A DNA stretch of 18,623 nt from Acidobacteriaceae bacterium (GCA_003165455.1 PLUJ01000279.1:20141-38763), one strand, 5' to 3'; positions 8,169 to 15,615 are shown, counted from the stretch's first letter. Notes: generated by a model from the sequence alone, not told the origin. Translations and numbers: made by a program.

Positions 8169-8602
8169 GGCAGCCGGACCTGTAAGCCGAATTCTGTCCT
8201 CCGGATTGCTCCGGCGGGACGGTCATTCCTCTGGGCCACGCATTACTGCGTGGCTCTAGCGACCTACCCGAAGGTTTGACGCACCGAGCCGGCACGTGTG
8301 CGAAACCTGATTCGCATCAAGTTCCGAACTCCCTCCCTATTTGGTCTTGCTCCGTGTGTGGTTTGCCATGCCCGCTGCATTACTGCCGCGGCGGTGCGCT
8401 CTTACCGCACCTTTTCACCCTTACCCGCTTCTGTGAAGATGCGGGCGGTATATTCTCTGTGGCACTTTCCGTCGAACGGGCTTGAACCCGCCCTCCCGGA
8501 CGTTATCCGGCACACCGCTCTGTGGAGTTCGGACTTTCCTCTCCCCGCGTCCCCTCTGTTTCCAGTGAAGACGCGAAAAGCGACCGTCCGGTCCAGCTGC
8601 CA
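8169..8602 (-). ncRNA. rnpB: RNase P RNA, bacterial type A
   Basis: This is the catalytic RNA of ribonuclease P, which cuts the 5' leader from precursor tRNAs. On the minus strand the 5' conserved block GAGGAAAGTCCGAACTCC (8541-8524) and the 3' block ACAGAATTCGGCTTACAG (8197-8180) are both present. The ends pair as P1: GGCAGCTGGACC (8601-8590) with GGTCCGGCTGCC (8180-8169), 12 bp with one G-U. Internal landmarks include GTGCCGGATAACGTCCGGGAG, the GGTGCGGTAAGAGCGCACC stem and GGAGCAAGACCAAATAGG, all in the usual order. The length of about 434 nt is within the type A range. The exact ends are uncertain by a few bases. Open frames crossing it on the plus strand are not genes. It lies between the toxin-antitoxin pair and the GH3 gene, on the same strand as both. 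Confidence 0.97.
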
Positions 8603-8610
8603 ACTGGATC

Positions 8611-8637
8611 ATTATATGCGATGCGTACTGGCGTCGA
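8611..8637 (-). promoter_or_regulatory. rnpB promoter
   Basis: A perfect TATAAT (8616-8611, minus strand) places the transcription start at about 8604-8601, exactly where the P1 stem of rnpB begins. The -35 is poor: TCGACG (8637-8632) at 15-nt spacing is the best I see. The promoter lies immediately downstream of the toxin gene's stop codon. Confidence 0.7.
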
Positions 8638-8662
8638 TCATTTTGTGCCGGTCATTTTGTGC
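8638..8662. repeat. 11-bp direct repeat, 14-bp period, at the toxin 3' end
   Basis: TCATTTTGTGC occurs at 8638-8648 and exactly again at 8652-8662, separated by CGG. The copy at 8652 contains the toxin gene's present stop codon (TGA on the minus strand). The pair lies just upstream of the rnpB promoter. It looks like a small tandem duplication. Confidence 0.75.
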
Positions 8663-9032
8663 TGATCAGCGGCGGAGAAAGAAAACTCGATTCATCCAGT
8701 CCAGATTTTCCGTTTCGTTCGCCAACTGATTCAGCGCCATAACCAAACCGCCGATCCGAGGGTGCGATCGTTCTTTCATCGACAAAAATTACGCCGCCAT
8801 GATCGCGCTCTTGTTCTGCCCAATCCTTCAGCAGCGGCGGGATCGTCCGGCGGTCATAGGTAACCACCGTCAAACCCCGAAGGGCGGCAGCGTGAAGGCA
8901 GACGGAGTCATCCTGACCAAGAGTGCCCTCTTCCCACTCCGACATGCAGAAGATTTCGATCAAACGATTTCTTCTGCGTAAGCCCGTGCTTACGTGGCGA
9001 GAAATATGCTCATCCAGAAGCAACTTGAGCAT
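8652..9032 (-). CDS. DUF5615 PIN-like toxin, C-terminus frameshifted
   Basis: This is the predicted toxin of a type II toxin-antitoxin pair; PIN-like proteins are metal-dependent ribonucleases. The frame starts at ATG 9032, one base after the antitoxin stop. LLLDEH (4-9), Asp41/Asp42 and VVTYD (56-60) give the acidic residues expected of the fold, and DHGGVIFVDERT (77-88) is characteristic of the DUF5615 group. After PSD (91-93) the reading frame loses family character and ends at residue 126 in an Arg/Ser-rich tail. Skipping one base at 8753 restores GGLVMALNQLANETENLDWM, ending in FFLRR and a TGA at 8668-8666. This looks like the ancestral C-terminus, so two bases were lost or one gained at about 8753. 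The acidic residues lie before the shift, so activity may or may not survive. A sequencing error is the main alternative. Confidence 0.8.
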   Translation of the reverse strand: MLKLLLDEHISRHVSTGLRRRNRLIEIFCMSEWEEGTLGQDDSVCLHAAALRGLTVVTYDRRTIPPLLKDWAEQERDHGGVIFVDERTIAPSDRRFGYGAESVGERNGKSGLDESSFLSPPLISTK

Positions 9033-9033
9033 T

Positions 9034-9477
9034 CTAGCGCGGCTTCTTCTTGCCTACCGAAAAGTCTTTGGCCTGGGGCAACAGGAGCTTCAAGGTCTCG
9101 AAATCGACGTTGTCGTTCTCTTCGAGTGCCTCCCCGATCTCCGCGGGAAAAGCTTTCGCATAGTTTAAGGCGGCCTGCACTTTGCCTGGCGGCCAGCCCA
9201 GATGCCGGCTCACACCCATCACATCTTCTTTGTAACTGCGCAGCAGCAGCATCACCTCCCACACTGCGAGAGTACTGCCCTGAAGGCAAGCCTGTCGGCC
9301 AGCGGAAGAGTCGCGAAAATCAATGAAGGCAAACTCCGATCTTCGAAGGCCCTCCTCGACCAGACGCGCGCTGGCATCACTGGGGGTCCATCCATGGCGA
9401 TTAGCCATTCGCTTCAACCGCTTTCCGCTTGCCAGCGGAAGACGCATGCTGATGACCACCGAATTTGTAGATCTCAT
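9034..9477 (-). CDS. Antitoxin, ribbon-helix-helix plus DUF433-type helix-turn-helix
   Basis: This is the probable antitoxin that neutralises the PIN-like toxin encoded 1 nt downstream and represses their shared promoter. Of its 147 residues, the N-terminus (about 6-46, NSVVISMRLPLASGKRLKRM) has a beta-strand followed by two helices, like a ribbon-helix-helix DNA-binding fold. Residues 68-120 (STLAVWEVMLLLRSY, then HLGWPPGKVQAALNYAKAFP and EIGEALEEND) match the DUF433/VapB45-like helix-turn-helix that binds DUF5615 toxins. The Lys/Arg-rich tail KKKPR is near the stop. The start at 9477 is supported by AGGGG 5 nt upstream. The order antitoxin-toxin, nearly touching, is typical of type II systems. 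No numbered VapB family is assigned with confidence. Confidence 0.82.
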   Translation of the reverse strand: MRSTNSVVISMRLPLASGKRLKRMANRHGWTPSDASARLVEEGLRRSEFAFIDFRDSSAGRQACLQGSTLAVWEVMLLLRSYKEDVMGVSRHLGWPPGKVQAALNYAKAFPAEIGEALEENDNVDFETLKLLLPQAKDFSVGKKKPR

Positions 9478-9490
9478 CTACGCCCCTTTT

Positions 9491-9513
9491 TGTAACTGTT
9501 GTAATTACTGTAA
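9491..9513. promoter_or_regulatory. Three 9-bp-spaced TGTAA repeats: candidate antitoxin operator
   Basis: TGTAA starts at 9491, 9500 and 9509, an exact 9-bp period, and the middle copy is part of the 8-bp palindrome GTAATTAC (9501-9508). It lies 14-36 bp upstream of the antitoxin ATG, where an autoregulating ribbon-helix-helix antitoxin would bind. It also lies in the 132-bp divergent gap shared with the permease gene on the plus strand. Confidence 0.45.
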
Positions 9514-9609
9514 GTCTTCGCTACGGGACTGTTCAAGCGCGGTCTCCCCCCACTTCTGCTGCGGCTGGTAAACTGAACTCCACAAAGGACCTGCCGGTAA
9601 CACCGATCC

Positions 9610-10842
9610 ATGCACGTCGCCGAAGCCATCAAAATCGCGCTGCAGTCTCTCTGGGCGAATAAGCTCCGCTCCGTCCTAACGCTGCTCGGCGTGGTTATCG
9701 GAGTAGCCGCCGTGATCGCGGTGGTTACGTTTGTTTCCGGCATCAACGACTACGTTGCCCAAAAGGTCTTCAATCTGGGCGCGGACGTCTTCATCATCTT
9801 TAAAGTTTCGCCGGCCGTCACCAATGTCGACCACTATCTCGAAGGCGAGAAACGTAAAGACCTGACCATGGAGGACTATCAAGCCGTCGCCAATGCCTGC
9901 CGTCACTGCGAGTACATTGGAGCAGTCGTCCGCAACGAGGCCGGACAGGTGAAGTATGCCGAGCAGTCCATCAGCGACACGTCGGTTCGTGGCGTCACGC
10001 CTTCCATGGCTACCATCTACGACACCGATCTTAGCGCTGGACGCATGATTAACGAAACCGACCTGAATAATCGCGCTCCAGTCGCGGTCGTGGGCCCAGA
10101 TATCGTTGAGCACCTCATGGCGGGAGTTGATCCGCTGGGTCGCGAGATTCGCCTGGATGGCTGGACTTATCAAGTGATTGGCGTAGGCGTCAAGAAGGGA
10201 ACCACGCTGGGCCAGAGTGCCGACAATTACGTGATGATTCCCATCACGTCATATCTCAAACAATATGGATCGCACAATGACAGCATTCGAATCTCCGGAA
10301 AGGCCGAAAGTGCAGGCGTTCCGCTCGACGAGGCAGTCGATGAATCCCGCGCCGCCCTCCGCGCCAAGCGTCACGATTCTCCCGGGGGCGAAGATAGCTT
10401 CGACATTGAAACCAATGCCAGCCTGCTCGGCATCTGGACTGGTTTCAGTCAGACATTCTTCATCGCGACCATCGGGATTGCCTGCATCTCTCTGGTGGTT
10501 GGCGGCATTGTCATCATGAACATCATGCTGGTTGCGGTCACGGAGCGCACTCGTGAAATCGGCATTCGAAAGGCTCTTGGCGCTCGTCGCGAGGACGTGT
10601 TGCTGCAATTCCTGATTGAAGCCGTCACCCTTGCCGTAACCGGTGGCGCCCTGGGAGTGCTCTCAGGCGTTGTGGTCGCAGAGACGGTCACCTTGCTGAT
10701 CGGCATGCCTTCGGCAATTAAATTGTGGGCAGTCTTGGCAGGATTGTTTGTCTCCGCTAGTGTGGGCGTATTCTTTGGCGTCTATCCCGCCCGCAAAGCC
10801 GCGAAACTGGACCCGATCGTAGCACTCAGATTCGAGACTTAG
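9610..10842 (+). CDS. MacB-type ABC transporter permease, first of a tandem pair
   Basis: This is an inner-membrane subunit of a MacB/FtsX-type (type VII) ABC machine, which drives export or mechanotransmission across the envelope. Its 410 residues have the standard layout: a short amphipathic start (AIKIALQSLWANKLRSVLT), a first membrane helix at about 21-44, a periplasmic core domain of about 230 residues, and three C-terminal helices from 278 on. After the second helix comes the conserved loop TERTREIGIRKALGARR that contacts the ATPase, and the C-terminus reads VYPARKAAKLDPIVALR. It has no ATPase domain of its own, and no ATPase or membrane-fusion gene adjoins it on this strand. A second permease follows after 24 nt. 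The ribosome-binding site is weak. Substrate unknown. Confidence 0.93.
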   Translation: MHVAEAIKIALQSLWANKLRSVLTLLGVVIGVAAVIAVVTFVSGINDYVAQKVFNLGADVFIIFKVSPAVTNVDHYLEGEKRKDLTMEDYQAVANACRHCEYIGAVVRNEAGQVKYAEQSISDTSVRGVTPSMATIYDTDLSAGRMINETDLNNRAPVAVVGPDIVEHLMAGVDPLGREIRLDGWTYQVIGVGVKKGTTLGQSADNYVMIPITSYLKQYGSHNDSIRISGKAESAGVPLDEAVDESRAALRAKRHDSPGGEDSFDIETNASLLGIWTGFSQTFFIATIGIACISLVVGGIVIMNIMLVAVTERTREIGIRKALGARREDVLLQFLIEAVTLAVTGGALGVLSGVVVAETVTLLIGMPSAIKLWAVLAGLFVSASVGVFFGVYPARKAAKLDPIVALRFET

Positions 10843-10866
10843 CTACCAACTACTACATCGTTCTTC

Positions 10867-12129
10867 ATGATTAAGAAAGATGAATTCGGCGAAATCGTCC
10901 AGATGGCAGCGGACACCATTCGCGGTAACAAACTGCGCTCGGGATTAACTGTGCTGGGCATCGTGATTGGCGTCGCCATGGTGATTGGCGTTTCTTCCAT
11001 CGGGCGCGGCCTGGATGATAATGTTCGCGACGTCGTCGCCAGCATCGGTTCGAATGTCATTTTTGCTTTTCATCTCGAACCATTTAATTTCGGTCGCCCC
11101 ACGCAGGAGATGCGCACCAGAAAAGAACTGACCTACGATGATTCTCTTGCCATCCGCGAATTACCGCACGTAAAGGCCGTAAACGCAGGTATTCGCTATC
11201 TTCGCCCCGAATTGGGTGTCGGTACCTTTGCCGTGAAGTACGGTGACCGAAAAGCCAAGAACACAATCCTCGAAGGCGACCAGGCATCCGCCAAAGAAGT
11301 GTTCGATCTTCAAATTGCCTCGGGCCGCTGGTTCAGTGAAGTGGATGAAGAACATCGCTCCTCGGTCGTGGTCCTTGGCTCCGATACCGCCGAAGAACTG
11401 TTCGGCAATCAAAGTCCGCTGGGAAAGGAAGTAAATATCGAAGGGCAACTCTTCACCGTGATCGGTGTGGCCAAACAGGTGAAATCGGTATTTGGTGGCG
11501 GCAAAAATCCGGAGGACAACAAAGCAATCTTTCCGCTCACCACCCTCCGCAAACTTCATCCCGAGCTAAAGCAACACTGGATCAGCATCAAGGCCACTTC
11601 GCACGACGATATGCCGAAGGCCATCGACGAGATACGAGAATTGCTCCGCCGCCGCCGCAAAGTTCCCCCCAATAAGCCCGACAATTTTGCTGTATTCACC
11701 TCGGACTCCATCTCAGACGTGTGGAATCAGCTTACCGGGATGTTGTTTGTTGGAATGTTCGCAATCTCCAGCGTAGGATTACTCGTCGGCGGCGTAGGTG
11801 TGATGAACATTATGTTGGTCAGCGTGACTGAACGCACGCGTGAAATCGGGGTCCGCAAAGCCATCGGCGCGCGCAAACGGGATATTCTTTTGCAGTTTAC
11901 TATCGAGGCAATTATTCTGACCGCGGTTGGCGGTGTGATCGGGATTCTCTTGGGGGCTGCGATTGTCGGCATCATTCCACAGTTCTGGCCGTCCCTGCCC
12001 GCTCACATGTCACTGTTCTGGACAGTTTTCGGCTTCACCTCCGCCGCGGCAACAGGACTAATCTTCGGCATCTACCCCGCATGGAAGGCCGCCAACCTTG
12101 ATCCCATTGAAGCCCTGCGCTACGAATAG
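10867..12129 (+). CDS. MacB-type ABC transporter permease, second of a tandem pair
   Basis: Its 420 residues have the same fold order as the preceding gene: the helix around LRSGLTVLGIVIGVAMVIGV near the N-terminus, a periplasmic domain of about 240 residues containing GRWFSEVDEEHRSSVVVLG, then three C-terminal helices. TERTREIGVRKAIGARKRDI is the ATPase-coupling loop, and YPAWKAANLDPIEALRYE closes the protein. It differs clearly from its neighbour in the periplasmic part, so the two may form a heterodimer and are not a recent duplication. It starts 24 nt after the first permease and is followed after 18 nt by the GT2 gene, so all three are probably one transcript. The substrate cannot be inferred. 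The partner ATPase must be encoded elsewhere, or shared with the operon at 16124-18623. Confidence 0.93.
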   Translation: MIKKDEFGEIVQMAADTIRGNKLRSGLTVLGIVIGVAMVIGVSSIGRGLDDNVRDVVASIGSNVIFAFHLEPFNFGRPTQEMRTRKELTYDDSLAIRELPHVKAVNAGIRYLRPELGVGTFAVKYGDRKAKNTILEGDQASAKEVFDLQIASGRWFSEVDEEHRSSVVVLGSDTAEELFGNQSPLGKEVNIEGQLFTVIGVAKQVKSVFGGGKNPEDNKAIFPLTTLRKLHPELKQHWISIKATSHDDMPKAIDEIRELLRRRRKVPPNKPDNFAVFTSDSISDVWNQLTGMLFVGMFAISSVGLLVGGVGVMNIMLVSVTERTREIGVRKAIGARKRDILLQFTIEAIILTAVGGVIGILLGAAIVGIIPQFWPSLPAHMSLFWTVFGFTSAAATGLIFGIYPAWKAANLDPIEALRYE

Positions 12130-12147
12130 ACTAGGTTCTGCGCTTGC

Positions 12148-13320
12148 ATGATGCACTTCATCCTGGCAATTCTTAAAATCGTCGCCGTCGTCGGCATCGT
12201 CTCCAGTTCAATTTATTACCTTCTCTGTATCCGGAGCGCATTCAGCTTTCTGCGGCAGCGAAGGTTTCGCAAGAATGCGATTCCTTTAGAGATATCCCCA
12301 CCCATTTCAATTCTCAAACCTTTGAAGGGAATCGATCCTGAAATCCACGAAAGCTTTCGCAGTCACTGTCTGCAGGACTATCCCGAATACGAAATTATTT
12401 TTGGCGTTAGCGATCCAAACGATCCTGCAGTCGAGAGTGTAAAAGCGCTGCAAGCTGAGTTTCCCAACCGCAGAATTCAGCTTGTGGTCTGTCCGGAAAT
12501 CCTGGGCGCGAATGTGAAGGTCAGTAACCTCATGCAGATGCTGCCGACGGCACGCTTCGATTACCTAATCGTCAACGACAGCGACATTCGGGTCGAACCC
12601 GATTACCTGCAACGTGTCACTTCACCCTTGGCGAACCCGCAAATTGGAATGGTGACGTGCCTGTATCGCGGTGTGGCCGCTTCGACGCTCGGTTCAAGGC
12701 TAGAGAGCCTTGGCATCAGCACGGAGTTTTGCGCGGGAGTGTTGGTCGCCCGGCAATTGGAAGGCGGCATTCGCTTTGGCTTGGGATCTACGCTGGCATT
12801 TCGCCGCGCTGATCTGGAAACGATTGGTGGGTTTCTCCCCATCGTGAATCATTTGGCAGACGATTACGAATTGGGGAAACGCATTGCCTTATTAGGCCTG
12901 GGAGTCGAACTCTCCGATGTCGTTGTCGAAACCTACCTTCCGCCCTACCGCTTTTCGGATTTCTTCGCGCATCAACTTCGCTGGGCGCGAGGCGTGCGTG
13001 ATGCGCGAACTGGCGGTTACGTGGGGCTCGCATTCACGTTTGGAATCTGGTGGGTAATAATCGCTGTGGTTGCAAGCGCTGGAACTATGTGGTCGTGGGC
13101 CGCGCTTGGTTCTATAGCGGTCCTTCGTCTGCTGGTAGCAATGGCAGTGGGCGGGAAGGTTCTTCGGGATCGTCAGGTGCTTAAATTCGCCTGGTTGATT
13201 CCGCTGCGTGATTTGCTGGCAGTCGCGGTATGGGTGGCGAGTTTCGCCGGTCGCACCGTCACGTGGCGCGGAGACCGCTTCATATTGAAAAATGGAAAGC
13301 TTACCCGGATCGCGACCTAG
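12148..13320 (+). CDS. hpnI: GT2/GT21 membrane glycosyltransferase, HpnI-like
   Basis: HpnI adds N-acetylglucosamine to bacteriohopanetetrol on the path to hopanoid glucosamine, at the inner membrane; the same fold includes ceramide glucosyltransferases. The 390 residues begin with a membrane helix (5-27), then the GT-A domain: PPISILKPLKG (51-61), VNDSDIRV with Asp144/Asp146 as the metal-binding DxD, ADDYELGKR (237-245) with the catalytic Asp, and the (Q/R)xxRW motif as QLRWARG (276-282). Two or three membrane helices follow from about 290 to 375. Length and motif order fit HpnI. No other hopanoid gene is in the window, so a ceramide-type or other glycolipid acceptor remains possible. The start MM at 12148 lacks a clear ribosome-binding site and is 18 nt after the second permease gene. 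Confidence 0.8.
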   Translation: MMHFILAILKIVAVVGIVSSSIYYLLCIRSAFSFLRQRRFRKNAIPLEISPPISILKPLKGIDPEIHESFRSHCLQDYPEYEIIFGVSDPNDPAVESVKALQAEFPNRRIQLVVCPEILGANVKVSNLMQMLPTARFDYLIVNDSDIRVEPDYLQRVTSPLANPQIGMVTCLYRGVAASTLGSRLESLGISTEFCAGVLVARQLEGGIRFGLGSTLAFRRADLETIGGFLPIVNHLADDYELGKRIALLGLGVELSDVVVETYLPPYRFSDFFAHQLRWARGVRDARTGGYVGLAFTFGIWWVIIAVVASAGTMWSWAALGSIAVLRLLVAMAVGGKVLRDRQVLKFAWLIPLRDLLAVAVWVASFAGRTVTWRGDRFILKNGKLTRIAT

Positions 13321-13424
13321 CACACGGCCTCAAACAGATCCACGTTTAAACTAGCTGATTTCCGATGTGACCCTCTGTGTCCCATGTGTTAAGGCCTTTG
13401 ACTTCATCCATCGGACACAAAATG

Positions 13425-15407
13425 TTATTGCACCAACGCTTCCACCTTCGTTTCATCGTCCCGGTCCAAAACTTTCCGCACCTTATTCGCAAGTTGCCGC
13501 AACGTGAATGGCTTCTGAAGAAAGTCATTCTCCAGATCCATCACTTTGTGATCCAGGATCGTTTGCCCCGCGTATCCCGACACAAATAAAATCCTCATCT
13601 CCGGACGAATCGTTGCGAATTCGTTGGCCAGCTGACCTCCACTCATGCGGGGCATCACTACATCGGTCACAGCCATGTGAATCGCTTTTCCGTAATTGTT
13701 CGCAACGAACAAAGCATCCTGGCCGTCCTTCGCCGCCAGAACTTTATAGCCGCAAATCTCTAGGAACTCCGCCGTCGCCCTTCGCAGAGCGGGTTCGTCC
13801 TCCACAACAAGCAAAGTTTCGATGCCGCGCGCCACCGGTTCGACCGGCTTCGTCACCTCCTCAGTTCCTGCCGCTGCACTCCGTACGCAGGGCAAATAAA
13901 TCTTGAAGATGGTGCCCATTCCCGCTTCGCTGTAGGCCCACACGAATCCATGATTTTGCTTAACGATGCCATACACGGTCGCCAGCCCCAGTCCTGTGCC
14001 TTTTCCCGAAGGTTTGGTCGTGTAAAAAGGATCGAAAATGTGCGGCAGATGATCGGCGGATATTCCCGAACCAGTGTCAGTCATCGTCAGCGACACGTAA
14101 CTGCCTGTAGGAATCACCGACTTCTTGCGGCAAACATAGCTCTCATCCAAATACACGCTCGAAGTTTCAATCGAGCATTTCCCGCCTCCCGGCATGGCGT
14201 CCCGTGCATTTGCAGCCAGATTCATCAGAATCTGCTCGATCTGAACCGGATCGAAACGTATCTTTCCTAATCCGCCGCCGGGCTTAAAAGTGAGTTCAAT
14301 ATCTTCGCCAATGAGCCGTTGCAACGTTTCGATGATTCCGCCGACTACTGGATTAAGATCTGCTACCCGCAAGGCCTGCGGTTGGTTGCGGCTGAACGCC
14401 AATAACTGCCGGGTTAATTCGGCCGCTCGCCTGGCTGCGCCAAGTATCTCTTGAAGACGGTCGTGGGTCGGGCTCTGTGCGGCCACAGAATCCAAAGCCA
14501 ATTCAGAATAGCTCGTGATAATGGTCAGAAGGTTATTGAAGTCGTGCGCTACGCCGCCCGCCAAACGCCCAACCGCATCCATCTTCTGCGCTTGCAGCAA
14601 CTGCTCTTCCAGATGCAGCCTCTTCGTAAGATCGCGGCCGTTGGAAACGAAATGCGTAATGTTCCCACCCGCATCCTTGATGGGGCTGATGCTCTCATCC
14701 ACGTAATACAGCTCGCCATTTTTCTTGCGATTTACCGTGATGCTGCTGTAGACGCTCCCTACACTGATGTTCTCCCACAGTTCTCGATAGAGCGGAGGCA
14801 CTTGCTGGCCCGAAGTTAAAATGCTCGGGCTCTGCCCCACCGCTTCGTTGCGCGAATAACCAGTGAGCGCTTCAAACGCCGGATTCACATACTGGATAAG
14901 ACCCGCATGGTTGGTAATGATAATTGCGTCCGCGGATTGTTCAACCGCACAGGAAAGCTTGCGCAACGATTCTTCCGCTTTTTGCCTCTTGAGTTGAGAG
15001 GAATGCAGATTCAACGCGAAGCGGATGGTGCGCAGCAAATTCGCTCCATTGAGTTGGGATTTCTCCACGCAATCCGATGCCCCTGCTTGTATGATTTCGG
15101 CGACCGCCTTCTCGTCCGCCTGCTCCGTCAGCACTATAAAAGGTATGGTGCTTCCTGTTTCTAGAAGGTCCGCCAGCAGTTTCACGGCCGCCGCATCAAT
15201 CGTTGCGTGTTCGAACAACACCAGCCCGTACTGGTGCCCTTGCAACATCTTTCTCGCTTCTTCCAGAGAAGCCGCATGGTCAAGGTTCGCCGGTAGAGCT
15301 CTCCGGTTTCGATCCAGAATCTCGCGGATCAGAAAAAAATCTTCCTCCAGATCGCCCACCAGCAATACCGATAGAGGAGCAATCCCGACTTTTGCCACGG
15401 TTGACAA
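13425..15407 (-). CDS. Hybrid sensor histidine kinase: pseudo-receiver, PAS, HisKA, ATPase, receiver
   Basis: This is a cytosolic hybrid kinase of 660 residues with no membrane helix. Domains in order: an N-terminal receiver-like domain (13-130), PAS (about 150-262, with VNPAFEALTGYSRNEAVG), HisKA with phospho-His288 in GGVAHDFNNLL, an HATPase domain with N box NLAANARDAM (396-405), DTGSGIS (444-450) and GKGTGLGL (468-475), and a C-terminal receiver (532-648) with acidic VVEDE, phospho-Asp582 in VTDVVMPRMSG and Lys632. In the N-terminal receiver the acidic patch is GDLEED, but the phospho-acceptor position is Glu66 (LVLFEHATID), so it cannot take a normal phosphate. The start at 15407 is a TTG; GTG at 15398 is an alternative, and neither has a good ribosome-binding site. 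It stands alone with no response regulator gene next to it. The sensed signal is unknown. Confidence 0.93.
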   Translation of the reverse strand: MSTVAKVGIAPLSVLLVGDLEEDFFLIREILDRNRRALPANLDHAASLEEARKMLQGHQYGLVLFEHATIDAAAVKLLADLLETGSTIPFIVLTEQADEKAVAEIIQAGASDCVEKSQLNGANLLRTIRFALNLHSSQLKRQKAEESLRKLSCAVEQSADAIIITNHAGLIQYVNPAFEALTGYSRNEAVGQSPSILTSGQQVPPLYRELWENISVGSVYSSITVNRKKNGELYYVDESISPIKDAGGNITHFVSNGRDLTKRLHLEEQLLQAQKMDAVGRLAGGVAHDFNNLLTIITSYSELALDSVAAQSPTHDRLQEILGAARRAAELTRQLLAFSRNQPQALRVADLNPVVGGIIETLQRLIGEDIELTFKPGGGLGKIRFDPVQIEQILMNLAANARDAMPGGGKCSIETSSVYLDESYVCRKKSVIPTGSYVSLTMTDTGSGISADHLPHIFDPFYTTKPSGKGTGLGLATVYGIVKQNHGFVWAYSEAGMGTIFKIYLPCVRSAAAGTEEVTKPVEPVARGIETLLVVEDEPALRRATAEFLEICGYKVLAAKDGQDALFVANNYGKAIHMAVTDVVMPRMSGGQLANEFATIRPEMRILFVSGYAGQTILDHKVMDLENDFLQKPFTLRQLANKVRKVLDRDDETKVEALVQ

Positions 15408-15437
15408 GGAAAATAATCTCTACTCTCCTCATCGGCA

Positions 15438-15480
15438 CCGGTGTAAAAAGCTGGAGAATTACGACGAATGTTTACACTGG
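15438..15480. promoter_or_regulatory. Inverted repeat upstream of the histidine kinase gene: candidate operator
   Basis: CCGGTGTAAA (15438-15447) and TTTACACTGG (15471-15480) are reverse complements at 9 of 10 positions, with 23 bp between them and 33 bp (about three helical turns) between half-site centres. The element lies 31-73 bp upstream of the kinase start, in the 214-bp divergent gap with the winged-helix gene. It may be bound by a dimeric regulator. Confidence 0.4.
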
Positions 15481-15555
15481 AAATGCCATTAGCTATCTCT
15501 TAGCTCCCGCGGCCGTCTAACCCGCAGAGGTCCCATCGGCTGGGGAACAATCGCA

Positions 15556-15568
15556 ACGTGATTCACGT
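15556..15568. promoter_or_regulatory. 13-bp palindrome upstream of the winged-helix gene
   Basis: ACGTGATTCACGT has perfect 6-bp arms around a single central base. It lies 54-66 bp upstream of the gene at 15622, a position suited to promoter control, possibly by that gene's own winged-helix product. The target protein is unknown. Confidence 0.35.
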
Positions 15569-15615
15569 ACCTTAAACAGTCGAAGCGCAAAACGCGCAGT
15601 GGAGCTAAGGATTTC

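Noticed and set aside
8298..8729. Open frame of about 143 codons on the plus strand
   Set aside because: It runs antisense through the RNase P RNA and has no recognisable protein features; the RNA gene explains the sequence.
9610..12129. Recent duplication of one permease gene
   Set aside because: The two proteins share fold motifs, but their periplasmic domains differ in sequence and length, which points to old divergence.
13321..13424. Possible terminator or small gene between hpnI and the kinase gene
   Set aside because: The 104 bp between the converging genes show no convincing hairpin with a T-run and no frame with a ribosome-binding site.
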